Part shown: positions 18,965 to 31,014 of the stretch, piece by piece
Layout of the letters: each line of letters opens with the position of its first letter
How positions within the stretch are numbered: position 1 is the first letter of the stretch
NCBI GenBank assembly: GCA_030248215.1
Contig: JASANG010000607.1
Coordinates: 1-64,000 of the forward strand
DNA: 64,000 nucleotides
Direction: 5' to 3'
From: Enoplolaimus lenunculus
Taxonomy: Eukaryota > Nematoda > Enoplea > Enoplida > Thoracostomopsidae
The notes under the pieces: model-generated
What the model was told of the DNA's origin: nothing
The model's database searches: none
The model's input: only the letters and a program-made list of their open reading frames with translations
Made by a program: the position numbers and the translations under genes

Positions 18965-19576
18965 CAGGATGTGACCGGATGTGAAAAATACCGGAACCGG
19001 TGGTTAGTGAAACTTGCCGGAGATGGAGGTGAACCCAGAGATTAGGCGACATTAAGAAGTTTTAAATGATATATTTCATTTGCAAATTTTAGCAAATATC
19101 TGTAAGGTGTTGCGGACAATGTGAAAAAATAGGGGCGGTGGGTATTATAAGCATATTCTTAAGCCTAGGCCTAAAGCGTAAGAGTGAGCATATTCCTAAG
19201 CCTAAGCCTAAGCGTAAGAATGAGCATATTTCTAAGCCTAAACCTATTAAGCCTAAGCCAAGCAAAAAATAGCCAAAAGCTTAAGCTTACCCTACTCCAG
19301 TCCGACAGTTAAACGTTCCGCCCCTGAACTTTACATGAGCTGGTGGTGCTAAATGCTGTAGTTTTACGCTTATTTTTACAAAATCTAGGCAATTTTTTTC
19401 ATCAAAATTGTACTAAAAGCTATACAAACGAAACTCATCAAACAAATAAATTTTGATAAAAGTATGCAAAATTTTACAACCGAAATCGCCAGAACCTAGG
19501 GCAAAAAATCCACCGGAGCCAAAGCCTGAGGTCGATTTTCTGCCAGAGACGGGCGCTGGCCTACGGTTGTACCCTG
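18965..19576. mobile_element. hAT-like element with a nested family A MITE
   Basis: It starts CAGGATGTGACCGGA and ends GGTTGTACCCTG. Flanks ATATATAT on both sides are exact (18957-18964, 19577-19584), though this is a low-complexity site. CAGGG-type ends plus an 8-bp duplication fit the hAT superfamily. A family A copy sits inside at 19114-19341. A related uninterrupted body is at 48856-49199. Confidence 0.8.
19114..19341. mobile_element. Family A MITE, nested
   Basis: Flanks GGTGTTGC and GGTGGTGC (8 bp, one mismatch). The ends are GGACAATGTG and TTTACATGAGC. Several CCTAAG blocks lie inside. Confidence 0.85.
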
Positions 19577-19949
19577 ATATATATGGATACGGCAATTTTT
19601 CGTTTTCGTGAAAAATATTGTTAGGTCCCTAACCTTACATCTCCATACTTTTGTGTTATTCATGTATTTTTGAAACAGGACACAGAGAATATAATTGGCA
19701 CAGAACCGAAACAACAAAATTTTGTACCAGTAAAAAGTACTAAAATGGCGATTGGCTTCTTGTTCCCTTCGCTCACGAGTTTTTGTTCGTTATACATTCC
19801 GCGACTCCATTTCAATAATTTCTAGATCCGCTACTGAATACGTGTAATTTGGGCATAGTTCTATGTATGTGTACAAATATTCACATTACACCGTATAATA
19901 TCGAAAAAATATATTTTCAAATCCATGTTTTGCAAATCTTGCAATCTAT

Positions 19950-20125
19950 CACTGTAGTGACCCGTATAAGAGGGGATAGTAAGAGAGGGGGTCCCCATTT
20001 TGAGTCCCAACCAATAGGAGTCCGTATCCCTGAGTCGGTAAGCGGATAGTCTTTAAACCCTAATTAAGTTCCATAGATGTCAATTATCCCTAATTGTAGC
20101 GCATAAATGACTACAAGACCAAATA
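19950..20125. mobile_element. Family T MITE, truncated
   Basis: It begins CTGTAGTGACCCGTATAAGA and holds GTCAATTATCCCTAATTGTA, shared with 28120-28529 and 50668-51033. Its far end is lost into a TTAGGC remnant. Confidence 0.7.
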
Positions 20126-20386
20126 AAGTTGAGTTTGAAACTTTAAAGCCTATGCTTAGGAATATGCTTATACTGCTGTTACGACTGCAGTAGGAATATT
20201 TAATTTGAGTTTAAACAAACCCGTCAACTATACCCCCATATATAAGGCGGTTGACCGAAAACGCAACACTCTTCTGAGTTCATTTCTTTTGACGTGGAAT
20301 GTACCCAGTTGCATACTCTTGTTCATATAAATGCATCATTCATTTCTGGTTGCATCTGCACGTACCAGATTACCATTAACAAACAT

Positions 20387-20489
20387 TGGCTGGGTTTCTG
20401 AAATCTTACTTAAGTATTTCGTTAACCAATTATTCAGCCCGTACTTAAGTACAAAGGCGTACTTAAGTAGGATTTCGGAAATCCAGCCA
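20387..20489. mobile_element. 103-bp foldback MITE
   Basis: TGGCTGGGTTTCTGAAATC and GATTTCGGAAATCCAGCCA are inverted ends. Three TACTTAAGTA palindromes lie inside. Confidence 0.7.
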
Positions 20490-20602
20490 TTGTTATAAAA
20501 CTGATGTACTAAATGTCATCATAGAAATATCATTTTAGGTAATATTTAAACTAAATTAATGGTGCACACTCAATTAATAGCTGATGGTATTATAGCTCCA
20601 GG

Positions 20603-20755
20603 TTACTTTTAGGGTCGTCTCGTTTTTTGGTAGCAGTGCAAAAGAGTAGCTTTAGATTTTTAGACCATATTTTTTAGGTTTAGGTTTAGGTTTAAATTTT
20701 TTCCACGCTTAGGCTTAGGAATATGCTAAATCTACAGCTACGGCTCTATTTGGCT
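20603..20755. mobile_element. Family B MITE, degraded
   Basis: GGTTACTTTTAGGGTCGT, CAAAAGAGTAGCTTTAGA and GCTTAGGCTTAGGAATATGC in order match family B. Its termini are blurred. Confidence 0.6.
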
Positions 20756-20879
20756 TATGCCCGAGAAATAGGCTTAGGCTTATAGGTAAACCTTTTCCTA
20801 GAATAAAAAACCAAAACATCAACGCAAGGTTAAGTCTATAGCACAGGTCCTGATATGAACCTAAAATGTGGGATAACCG

Positions 20880-21020
20880 GGACGCTATACTTTTGATGAC
20901 GTCCGGCGCCGTCTGTCACTGACGTCACCGTACGGCGTCATACGTAAATTACTCACGTACAATATCGTATGATGACGTACGGCGCCGGACGTCGGCGGAC
21001 GGCTCCGCAACACAGCTATA
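20880..21020. repeat. GC-rich foldback
   Basis: GACGTCCGGCGCCGTC and GACGTACGGCGCCGGACGTC are inverted, with ACGGCGTCATACG in between. The outer parts (GGACGCTATAC and TATAACGCCATCC) are also loosely inverted, so this may be a MITE of another family. Confidence 0.5.
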
Positions 21021-21121
21021 ACGCCATCCTATATGTACTAACATAAAAAACATACAACATCAAAAAACAAACATCAAAAAACAAACAACATAAACAAACC
21101 AAAGCAAACAAACAAACTTAC

Positions 21122-21247
21122 ATCGCCTGCAAGTCGTTCCAAAAAATTTAAAATTTCCCGGTCGTGATGTGCTTGAAATTCAGTGCACCGATCTGCGCTT
21201 TCGGCACAAGCGTTTGATAACCGTTCTAAAAATTGTTCTTCGTCCAT
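21122..21247 (-). CDS. Candidate first coding exon, possibly of the FMRFamide-receptor-like GPCR
   Basis: A 42-codon open stretch runs from ATG (21247, context AAAAATG) to GAT followed by a strong donor GTAAGT. The peptide starts MDEEQFLERLSNACAESADR and ends FLERLAGD: acidic, helical-looking, with two Cys and no hydrophobic signal. It ends in phase 0, and the next minus-strand coding exon (acceptor at 18939) begins in phase 0 without a Met. Joining them gives a 720-residue receptor with an extracellular N-terminus of about 75 residues and a 2.2-kb first intron. That link is inference from strand, phase and position; the exon could belong to another gene. I recognise no domain in it. Confidence 0.45.
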
Positions 21248-21465
21248 TTTTCTTTATAACCGGAACCGGAAATGCTTATTCGATAATGATTTATACGGAT
21301 TATACACGCGCAAAATATACAACAAGCTGATCTGAAAAAATGCCACAAATCATGGAGAGAGCTGATGCCGACATCGTGGTTTAAACTTTTCATAGCCGTC
21401 GTAAATTTTTCATTCATCCATTTTTGTGGACTATCAACAAAAAATGTTCCGTGTTCCGTGAATGT

Positions 21466-21780
21466 TACTTTTAGGGCCGTAACAGCAGATTAAGCATATT
21501 CCTAAGCCTAAGCCTAAGCGTTGCAAAAACCTATTTCTAAGCCTAAGCCTAAGCGTTGCAAAAATGAGTTCCTAAGCCTAAGCCTCAGCCTAAGCGTTCA
21601 AAGCGTATTCCTAAGCATAAGCCTAAGCGTTGCAAAAGCTATGCGTAAGCGTAAATCTGAGCGTTGCAAAAATGAGTTCCTAAGCCTAAGCCTAAGCCTA
21701 AGCAAAAAATGTAGTCTAGAATGTAAGCCTACTCTTTTACAGACTCACCAAAAACAGGGACGGCTCTAAATGTAACATTG
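21466..21780. mobile_element. Family B MITE with extra internal repeats
   Basis: AATGTTACTTTTAGGGCCGT at one end and CTAAATGTAACATTGGCC at the other. Inside, five blocks of CCTAAGCCTAAGCGTTGCAAAA make it about 100 bp longer than other B copies. Confidence 0.85.
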
Positions 21781-22152
21781 GCCTTATTTATAATAACTGA
21801 ATACAAGCAAGGTTAAAAATTTTCTAGTATGGCCAAAATGTTTCCAGGGGTAGTCGGCTGAGCCATCTCTGCCGCTGCCCCTCAATCCACGGACTCGCAT
21901 GCTCTTTGAAAAATTTGACCAATTCAATGAAGCAAATATATTTTTGCTACGCAATACAATAAATTAGGCTTTTGTACCAGTTTTAGAAACTGCACTTGGT
22001 ACATTTTCACAAGTAAAACCCAATATTTTCATTTTCAAATATTTCATTCCGGTTCAACGTCTGTTTGTCTTAAGGTTCTAGGCTGTGTTTACCGATGCCA
22101 AAACAAAAAATAAACATTATTCTATATTATATATAAATATAATACAGGATAT

Positions 22153-22650
22153 TCAAATTGTATCCCGTGCGCATGGATCGAATTTATTTAGACAACTTGC
22201 AGCAGTGAGCAAAAGGACGCTCTGCTCCCCCTGATCCTTCAACTTTAAAGGGCACCCAGGCGAGATGGGAGTGCCGCTCCACAAGCCTCCTGTACTAAGC
22301 GGTCTCAGACAGCCAAAACCATAGTTGTAAGCGTACTTTATTCGAAATTTTAACTTTTCCACCAATGAATTGTTAAGCGTGAGATTTTGGAGGACAACAG
22401 TCACCTATCCTGCTTAAGATCCTTTGAACCTGCAAGAGGTTCATGGAACTGTGATCCACCCCTCATAATCCAATTAAAGAAAATTTTTCTATGGGGGGCA
22501 TTTGTCTTCGTGGGGCACGGGTTAAAAGTGCCGAAAACAGTTACTCAACTGTACCGTTCCCGCAATTGGATCCTGCGTGACTTTACTATACAGAATGAGG
22601 ACCAGAACGTGAATTTAAAGGCCGGCCGACCGTTGATTGATAACCAATGA
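22153..22650. other. Relatively GC-rich unique-looking block with overlapping ORFs on both strands
   Basis: An 83-codon ORF on minus (22153-22404) and an 87-codon ORF on plus (22387-22650) lie in sequence that I do not see elsewhere in the window. Neither has splice signals or a recognisable motif. I do not call a gene here. Confidence 0.25.
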
Positions 22651-22911
22651 CGTAACGAGGGGGTTGCTTAGGTATTCAAACCTGGGAATTTGCTCAGTTG
22701 ACGGCACACTAAACCTGGTTCAAATTCTAGGGGTAACCCTTCCGCAAAGACTGGCTACACCTCTGTTACCCTCAGGGCCCATGAAACCCAACTCGAGGGG
22801 AAGCAAAGTTTAATTGGTAGTTGAAAACGTCGATATTTTAATTTCCGTTTCCCGCAATACGCAAAAATGTATTTTGGATTGATTATATAAAAGAAAGCAG
22901 AAATGCTATTA

Positions 22912-22978
22912 TATATAAATATATATAAATATATATATATACATATACATATATATTATATATATAATATATATACGA
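22912..22978. repeat. AT microsatellite
   Basis: Runs of ATAT with rare C or A breaks. No other content. Confidence 0.85.
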
Positions 22979-24164
22979 GCGTAACCAGACCTTTGGAAAC
23001 AGGCTACACCCTCGTGGAAACTGCCTAGCATCCATACTGTTGTCCGAATATGTGCCTTGGTTCTAGAATGGGATAAATTTACAGCAAAGTTTCATTCACT
23101 GTAGCAATCCGCATGGTTTAAGGGTGATGCCATCAGGGATATTGTAGTATGATATTTTGCCCCCCCCCCAAGATATTTTCCAAACTATAAGCGATGACGC
23201 TTTGCCCCGGCGATATTTCACTCCCCTCTCCAATAATAATTATTGACGCTAACCATACGACAACGTCATCAAAAATATGACAAAAGACCATAATATGACA
23301 TCATTGGAGAGGTTATGAGAAGCTAAAATATGCAAAAATTTCCAAAATTTGTTTTGGTTGATGTAAATGAAAATAATGGCTCGATATGGTTTTATGCATC
23401 GGCTAAAAATCGTTTGCACTGATATTTTCAACTTGGATTAGAGACATTACACGAAAATAGCCCTGTTGTACAATATAAAGAAAAAATAAAGGAAAACAGA
23501 GAGTAACTGAAAAAATAACTTCAACTGCCGTTTCAGTAACAGTGAATTAAATTAACTACCAAATGCGCTGCCAAAAATGGTGAGTCAAATTGAATCCAAA
23601 TGGATGGACGGACTAACTAAACTTGAATTTCAAAGTTTTGCTTTACACTAACATATTTTGAAGTTTAACACAAGTTTAAGTAAACTTATTTTTTTTTGTT
23701 TAAGGAACAAATCCAGCCAAGAAATTAGCTGTATCTATGAGTTCTTTATGCTTAGCTTAAAATGAAAATAAATGAGATTTTAAATTTTATTTTAAACGTT
23801 AACCTACCTGTTAGTTTAATTAATCTGGAACACAGTTTAATACTACTGGATTAGTTTAATCTTTTCAAGTTAGTTTAAACTTTTAGAGAGTAGAAGTCAG
23901 ACGTTATTTTTAGAGTCAACGGACAAAAATGTAAAAACTCATGTTATTCAGGTCACTACAGTAATACTGTTTTGCTAAATCAGTGTCGGTAAAAAAATCA
24001 AGAATTATGGAGACGCAACAAACTCGTCCAGCATTTGACAACTCAATAGTATGCAAAGCCGACTCTGAAAAACAGTAGAATTAAATTGTTTAAAATCATC
24101 ACATTTCTCGAAATTGCATTCAAAATATTATATATTTGAAAAACGGGAAAATTAAAAAACAGGG

Positions 24165-24303
24165 TTGGAACAGTATTATAAGCATATTCCTAAGGCTAAG
24201 CGTAAGCCTAAGCCGAAGCCAAGCAAAAAATTAGTCTAAACATTAAGCTTACTCTTTTATAGTCTCACAGAAAAACGTTCCGCCCCTGATCTTTTGACAT
24301 GGG
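24165..24303. mobile_element. Family A MITE, left end eroded
   Basis: ACAGTATTATAAGCATATTCC, CCTAAGC hexamers and the right end CGTTCCGCCCCTGATC are typical. Confidence 0.7.
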
Positions 24304-24478
24304 CGGAAAAACGTGAGCGCAAATATAACCCGTGGCTTTGGTTGTGAAAAACGTTATTTATTACGAAGTAAATTAAGCTTGAGGTAAGCTGCTTTTGATT
24401 ATTTCCTCGATCTCTCATTTTATTGATGAAATTACAAAAAACATTGCTTAAGAAGAAGTAATAGTTTATATTAAGCCT

Positions 24479-24736
24479 TATTCACACGTACAAGTTTTTG
24501 CTGCGAGAACTTACAGCTGCAACTTGCATTTGTAAGTTTTGTCCAAAATGCCGTTCGAAAAATTTGCAGCGGCAAATAATTCGATAAAAATCGTAGCTAG
24601 GAATTTAGCTCACATGTGTGAGTAACCATACAAGTTCACAATTGCAGGCACATTTTATTTGGCTGATGAAAAATGAAAATTATGCATGCAATTTGCAGCT
24701 GCAAGTTCTCGCAGCAAAAACTTGTACGTGTAAATA
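24479..24736. mobile_element. 258-bp foldback MITE with arms over 40 bp
   Basis: TATTCACACGTACAAGTTTT, GCTGCGAGAACTT and GCAGCTGCAA at the left are mirrored at the right by TTTGCAGCTGCAAGTTC and AACTTGTACGTGTAAATA. No second copy is seen in the window. Confidence 0.75.
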
Positions 24737-24879
24737 GAGGTGAATATTGTAAAATACAACAAGTAAATAAACGAGATATGTCAGATTAGCAGTTAGAACT
24801 ATACAGGATCACCTATCTACGCCACTAGGCTCAACCGCGGTGCCCACACTGTGCACTTACGCCTCTACACCAAAAAATC

Positions 24880-25540
24880 ATACTCAAAATGGAAAATTCT
24901 TACTTTCTAAAAAATTCAACACCAAAATGTTTGCAATTTGTAAAATTTAGTTTTAAAATGTTGACAAATTTATGTCTGAAATCTTTAAAACATAAACGTA
25001 CTATATTTAAGAAATAACTGTTGCCAATTTGTAAAACTCACAAATTTCTTCCTTTTATAAAACAGTTGCTTTTAAATCAACTAATTTTCTGATTTTTATA
25101 TACGTAAATAAGTTGTTTCATATTTATTTTTAAACGTTTATATAAATAATCGAATTTCAACGATAATTTTCATCTTTTCACTCCCTCAATCTAACTTTAC
25201 ATCTCGAACGTATGTTAGTTTGTAAAATTAGCGAATTTGATCAAATTTTAACTAATTTTTGGATTTGACTATCGTGTAATCTGAGACTATGTCATGAAAG
25301 TTAGCAAAGCTAATTTTATATTTCAGACATATTTGTGTTATATTTAAAAAATGTGTGTCTTAATTGTTTATAAAATATAATCTTAAATTGTAAATTGTTT
25401 AATCTGAAAAATCCATATTTCTGAAAAAATTTTGACCAAAAAGGCTGTATGTAATTCAAGAGATATATGTGTGGAGTCTGTATTAAGACATAATATTGTC
25501 TTAAATTTCAGGACAACGTTTCTTCACAAGTTTGTGTGAT
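24880..25540. repeat. Family U repeat block
   Basis: The right part (25190-25540) matches 8200-8555, including ATCTCGAACGTATGTTAG versus GTCTTGAACGTATCATAG and the GACATAT motifs. The left part is AT-rich and not assigned. Confidence 0.45.
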
Positions 25541-26224
25541 TAAAAATTATTCTAAATACTCAAGCATATGTGACTGATACTCTGCAACCAATGCGTAATA
25601 TATTTTCAAATTTGAAAATAATAATTTAAATTTGTGAGATTTGTTTAGCGTTCATCTAATTGGTTTTAGAACAAACGTCGCCGACACCTTAAAAATCAGC
25701 CTTCGACGGTCGTATGAAAATAGGGTAACGCCAAAGTGTCCCCCCCCAATATTCCCGAATGAATGAGTGAAAACTAACCAGTTTGTAGCCAAATTTAGCG
25801 TTTTACTAAACTGAAAATAATATTTCGTGCTGATTTTACTGCGCAAATTTTATTTTAGTCACAATTTTATAATCCTGGTGACGAAATATAATCTTCGCTT
25901 CAAAACTCGTATGCTAAAAGCATAAATTTAAAAAATTTGTCAAATTATAACCAATAATTTCTCAAATCTGATATCCTGATGGTGACAATCTTTGATTATT
26001 ATACGAGTAAAATATCAAAATAATGCTGTCTTAGCTAATGGCAGGCAATTGCTGCTTGCATTAACCTGATTACGTAATATTTGACCTAATTATTTGACTG
26101 AGCAGGGTACAATTGAATCCCACAAAAAACGCCTCAACCTAATATTAAGTACAAACTTTCAGTATGATTTAATTTGTTCCGATTAAACAGTGACTTCGCT
26201 GATTGCAATAATTTGTCATCATTT

Positions 26225-26370
26225 TGAGCACAGACCAGTAGCCAGCTCACAGGTTTCGCTAAAACGTTTTCAGAAGGGGCATACAAGGGTTTTTGTTGAC
26301 TTACAAGCAAGATTGAAAATGTTTTAGGGAGGATGAGACGTCCCTGACCCAGCCTTGACTACGGCCCGTT
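26225..26370. mobile_element. Family G MITE
   Basis: AGTAGCCAGCTCACAGG then GGGGCATACAAGGG and CAAGCAAGATTGAAAATG match other G copies. Confidence 0.6.
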
Positions 26371-27036
26371 TGTGCACACGTTAGGTAATAAACGTTGAAT
26401 GAATATTTTCGATTTCACCTGAAATCTGGGACCATATTTTCAAAGGTATATAGCAACTATCACCACTTATAGATTTTCAAACTCCATAACTGTTACAGTT
26501 GATGAACTCGGAATTGGTACAGGAGTAGAGCAAATCATACGCGAAAAATGTGCTGAATTTTGAGCCTCAGTATTTCCTGGTTCCAAAATACCTATCACTA
26601 ACTGCTGATAGGTGCTGCACACATTTGACGATATGGGCCCCTATTTCAAGCTGCAATTTGAGTTCTGCAAGATCTCAAGTCCTGTTTAGAGCAGGTCAAA
26701 ACACTGCCGCATTCAGAGGGGATAATCGGAGATAACTCTCGTCAGCACGGCCGTGCTGGGGAAATTTACCGACTTGCATAGTTCATCTTAAGCTCAGGAC
26801 ATTTTTTCGGTTTAAATAATTGAAAAATCTCGCTAAGGCACAATACAAGTTTAAAAACTTATTAGCTAAGCCACTTGAAAAGCAAAATTTCAAAATTAGT
26901 TCATATACGTCAATTACTCGTAATTAGATTGCGTAAATATTTCCTGGCTCAAATTAAATTTACTGCAGAATTTGATTCATTTTTCAAATATAATGCTTGA
27001 ATAAGTTTAATCGCTCCGTCTGTCGAGTTAGGACTA

Positions 27037-27232
27037 TCAGAACTCAAAATTTTGAGTTGATTCAATTCATTCTGACTTAATTGATCAACTAACCCATAGT
27101 CAACTCGACTCAGAGTGAGAATCAACTCAACTCAGAGATGGGTTAATGTTTACTGATATTAATTCAGAAATAACCAACTCGCTAGCGGAATTAATTAATC
27201 AACTCATTGGAATTTACAGTGACAGCAGCGTA
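27037..27232. mobile_element. Family D MITE
   Basis: GAACTCAAAATTTTGAGTTG, GTCAACTCGACTCAGAG and ATTAATCAACTCATTGG. Copies occur at about 36670, 38133, 41827, 43153 and 45756. A 106-codon ORF starting inside it is not supported as a gene. Confidence 0.65.
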
Positions 27233-27952
27233 AAATATAACACATTTTTTTTTTGCGTTATCTCTGTATTATTTTGGTTCCTCCATCGTTTAGGGTTCCT
27301 CGGTTTCTCCGTGGTTCACTTGACGAGTCGGTTTTCCACTATGTTCACTCCCGACACCGACCCACTCCCTGTTTCACCCACTACCACAACGCTCACTAAC
27401 GCCCTTCACCAGCACAGTAAATTGTTTAAGTCTTATCAATATGTTTCTATTGAACTTAAACTATAAAAATTGCTTGTCATAAGTTAAAGATGCGTACGCC
27501 AAATAACTGTAGACGCTGGCAATGCACCTGTAGCGAAAAAATAAAATATTAAATTTGAAACGTTGAGAAATGAAAAGAATTTTTGTAAAAATTGAAATAT
27601 CACAACATCGATATCGCTCTCAGCCTTCAAAATCACGCATTTCCTCTCATATACGTTGACATTTTAGAACTGTGAATAGATTTGATCAAATTTTAGCGTG
27701 ACAAACTGCACATATTTATAGTAGAAATCGTTAACCATAGGTCAAATTTGTGTTAAACTTTAATAAATAATTGAACAGTATTCTATAGAAATCCTTTAAA
27801 ATTGTCTACAACTAAGCTTAATTACGTCGAAATGTTGATTTGTACAAACAACAAATCAACATTTAATGATTTGACCTATAACGATCAAAGAAAAATACAA
27901 TTACATCAGTATTCAATTGGCCCCTATAAAAATCAGTTGCGGAACGTTTTTC

Positions 27953-28554
27953 GGCCAATGTTACTTTAAACGGCGTCCCGGTTTCTTGTGGGTCTATAAA
28001 AGAGTAGGTTTAGATTCTAGTTTGCATTTTTTGGTTAGGCTTAGGCTTAGGCGTAGGCTTAGGAACTCATTTTTGCAACGCTTACGCTTAGGCTTAGGTA
28101 TATGCTTAATCTACTGTTACTGTAGTGACCCGAATAAGAGGGGGGACTGATATTTATTTGGCCTCTCCAGCGGGTCCCCCCTTGTTTTCGGTTACGGACT
28201 GTTATTTATTTTTAACCCACGCTCCGCAGCCCTTCGTTGCTGATATATATCCGGTACTGCAATTATCCGTTGAATTAAACGTTTATTTGTCTTGTATCAA
28301 TAGCTTGAGCGGTAATGCAAGGTTATACTTAGGAACGTAATTTTAAAATTTAAGTAAAGCTTTAAAGTTTCGAACTTAAATTATTTGGTCCTGGAGTCAT
28401 CTATGCGCTACAATTAGGGTTAATTGACATTTATGGACTCTAATTAGGGATGCGGACTCCAATTGATTCGGACTCAAAATAAGGACACCCCTCTTATTAC
28501 CCCTCCCCCTCGTATTCGGGTCAATACAGTACGCCCCTCAAAGTAGCATTGGCT
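27953..28554. mobile_element. Family B MITE nested in A
   Basis: Target duplication CGTTTTTC/CGCTTTTC (8 bp, one mismatch). The ends are GGCCAATGTTACTTTA and AAAGTAGCATTGGC. Without the inserted T element it is about 190 bp, the usual size. Confidence 0.88.
28120..28529. mobile_element. Family T MITE nested in B, TA duplication
   Basis: It begins CTGTAGTGACCCGAATAAGA and ends CGTATTCGGGTCAATACAG, with TA on both sides (28118-28119, 28530-28531). Removing it restores the B sequence CTGTTACGCCCC. The ends plus TA suggest Tc1/mariner-type mobilisation. Confidence 0.88.
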
Positions 28555-28805
28555 CGCTTTTCTGTGGGACTGCAATAGAGTAAACTTATGCCTTAGACTA
28601 ATTTTTTTGCTAAGCCTTCAGGTTTTTGTACGAGCACATTCTTACGCTTAGGTTTAGAAATGAGCTTCTACCTACTACTGTTACGGCCGTGTTCTATACA
28701 TTGGAAACTTAAACTGTGATTACCACTACAAGGCAGCCTGGAACACTTTTACTATCACTACTCAGCAATAGAAGTTTGACGCTTAAAACTGCGCATAAAA
28801 ATTCG

Positions 28806-29000
28806 GGTCAATGTAAAGAACAGGGGCGGAACAGTATTATAAGCTTATTTCTAAGCCTAAGCGAAAGCATAAGCGTAAGAATGAGCTTACTCCTAAGCGT
28901 AAGCCTAAGCCTAAGCCAAGCAAAACATTAGTCTAAAGCTTAAGCTTACTCCATTGCAGTCCCACAGAAAAACGTTCTGCCCCTGATCTTTACATTGGCC
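28806..29000. mobile_element. Family A MITE
   Basis: GGTCAATGTAAAGAACAGGG and CTGATCTTTACATTGGCC ends. The flanks AAAATTCG/AAATTGCG are a weak 8-bp duplication. Confidence 0.85.
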
Positions 29001-30604
29001 AAATTGCGAACAAATTTAAACAATTTTTGACAATTTTGCAGATTACAGTGGAATTAAGCACATCTAAAAATTCTAATACTTAGTTTAGCATCAACAGCGG
29101 CTGCGAAATATATCTGTTCCAGGGTGCAATTGTATACCAAAAACTGACGTAGCCGGAGCCGGAGATTCTGTTGTGTTGTATCGGTAATCCCTTGGCACTA
29201 CTAAACCTAGGCAGTTGATTCGTATTTGAACCAGTTTCATTGCGTTTTCTTTCTACTATAAACCTTGAGTAGGTATATACAAATTATACAGTTAGCAAAA
29301 TAATGCTATAATTCAAAATTAATTTCAAATAAGTAATTTTCAACGCAATCACAAGCCTGCACTCCTATAGGCGGCGCTGGGCTCGCTTTCTGAGTCAAAT
29401 ATGGATAAGGATATTTTTACCTAAACTGCGCTTTACTCATGCAAATAATTTTTTACCACGGGTACATCCGTGCAAACAAGATCTACAGACGACCCACGCA
29501 TTACCCGCGTTTGAGGTTAAACACCAATATTTTAAGGATCGCATGATGATTTGGTCTTAAAGTTTTGCGGTATAGCTTCAATGAATTTTACACTTGAAAG
29601 TTTACTTGAAATAACAAAATTTTTTGACCCGACTATAAATAAAGCACCCGACAGCAACTGACCATAAGCAAAACACGCAGTAGCGTACGGGTTACACCTT
29701 AAAACGTAAAGGTTTGACGTGAGTAAAAACTGTGAATTTTTTTGCTCGCGCTATACCAATCTTTACTCGCGACTCAAATTCGTTTACCCGAGCTGCGTTT
29801 ACCCGCGGGTACCCGTAGGTAAAGTCCAACTCTGCTTGCCTCAAATCCGTTTAAGCATTAAGTTTTGCTTTCGCGTGTCAAATTTAAATTTAAAAATAAT
29901 TAAAAAATATATGCGACCACCTTGAAATCCATTTGGTTCCGTCAAAGTGCCGGGTATGTTTCTGATGTTATTGGCAGAACACAATTTAATTAAAAAATTT
30001 TGGTTTGGTTCGGCAATACGCGAAAATAGGAAATTGAAAACGTATCCCAGATATAAGAACATAGGTAACGTTGATATATGTGGTGTATTATGTGTAGGGG
30101 AAGTATGCCTAAAATATGGGTAGTAGCCTAATATGGGTATTAACCCACTCAGTGTTTTAGGCAGATCATTTGACCAAACAGTCGCGTAAAGGTGTTTTTG
30201 GTATCATCAGGAAAAACTTGAAAAATAAACACTTAATCATGTAAAAATATTTTCTTTCTACATTAATTATTTATTCTGCAACGAAAGGATTTTAACGAGA
30301 GACAGTTAAAATTGTTCACAAAAACAAAACAAATTGCACCAGTGTTGCATAAATTATAGATGCAGGATCGAAACTTCGTGCCATTCAAATAGGTCGATTT
30401 TGAACTCGCCGCTGGACTGTGTGGTAAATTTTCTTCCAATTTGCCAAAAATTGAACGGATCCAGTATTGTACCACTGTCTTGGGGACCAAAACGCTGGAC
30501 CACCTCAAAAACGGGCACAGTTTCCCAATATGGGTCACTTTCTAAATTTGAAACCATCCTATTATGAACACAAGTTTCGTATTATGAAACACTGATTATA
30601 AAAT

Positions 30605-31014
30605 TATAAAAGGGGACCCGGATAGTTAAATGTTTAGCCCCCCCTAGTGTGGTAAGCTAGCTACGGGCCTGGTCTCCTGGGCCAATGTAAAGAACAGGGG
30701 CGGAACATTATTATACTTAAGCACGTTCCTAAGCCTAAGCCTAAGCCTAAGCGTAATAATGAGCATATTCCTAAGCCTAAGCCTAAGCCTAAGCCTAAGC
30801 CAAGCAAAAAATTAATCCAAAGCTTTAGCTTACTCTTTTCTAGTCCCACAGAAAAATGGGCCCATGTATAGAACAGAGCCGGAACTGTAGTATTAGCGTA
30901 TTCCTAAGCCTAAGCCTAAGCCTAGTCTAAGCAAAAAAGATAGTCTAAAGCTTAAACTGACTCTATTACAGCTCCGGTGAAAAACGTTCCGCCCCTGATC
31001 TTTGCATGATCCGT
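30605..31014. mobile_element. Family G end plus two abutting family A MITEs
   Basis: A G-family end (GTAAGCTAGCTACGGGCC) leads into a first A copy (30679-30856), whose right terminus is replaced by a second A copy (30857-31014, starting GGGCCCATGTATAGAACA). Both carry CCTAAG arrays. Confidence 0.75.

Larger units (their letters stand above)
27919..28705. mobile_element. Family A MITE carrying two further nested MITEs
   Basis: The left part (GGCCCC through CGGAACGTTTTTC, 27919-27952) continues at 28555 (CGCTTTTCTGTGGGACTGC) and runs to CTATACATTGG. In between is a B element that itself holds a T element. Three insertions can be ordered here: A, then B, then T. Confidence 0.85.

Noticed and set aside
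27146-27466. 106-codon ORF with a hydrophobic stretch
   Set aside because: It begins inside a family D MITE and lacks splice or conservation evidence.
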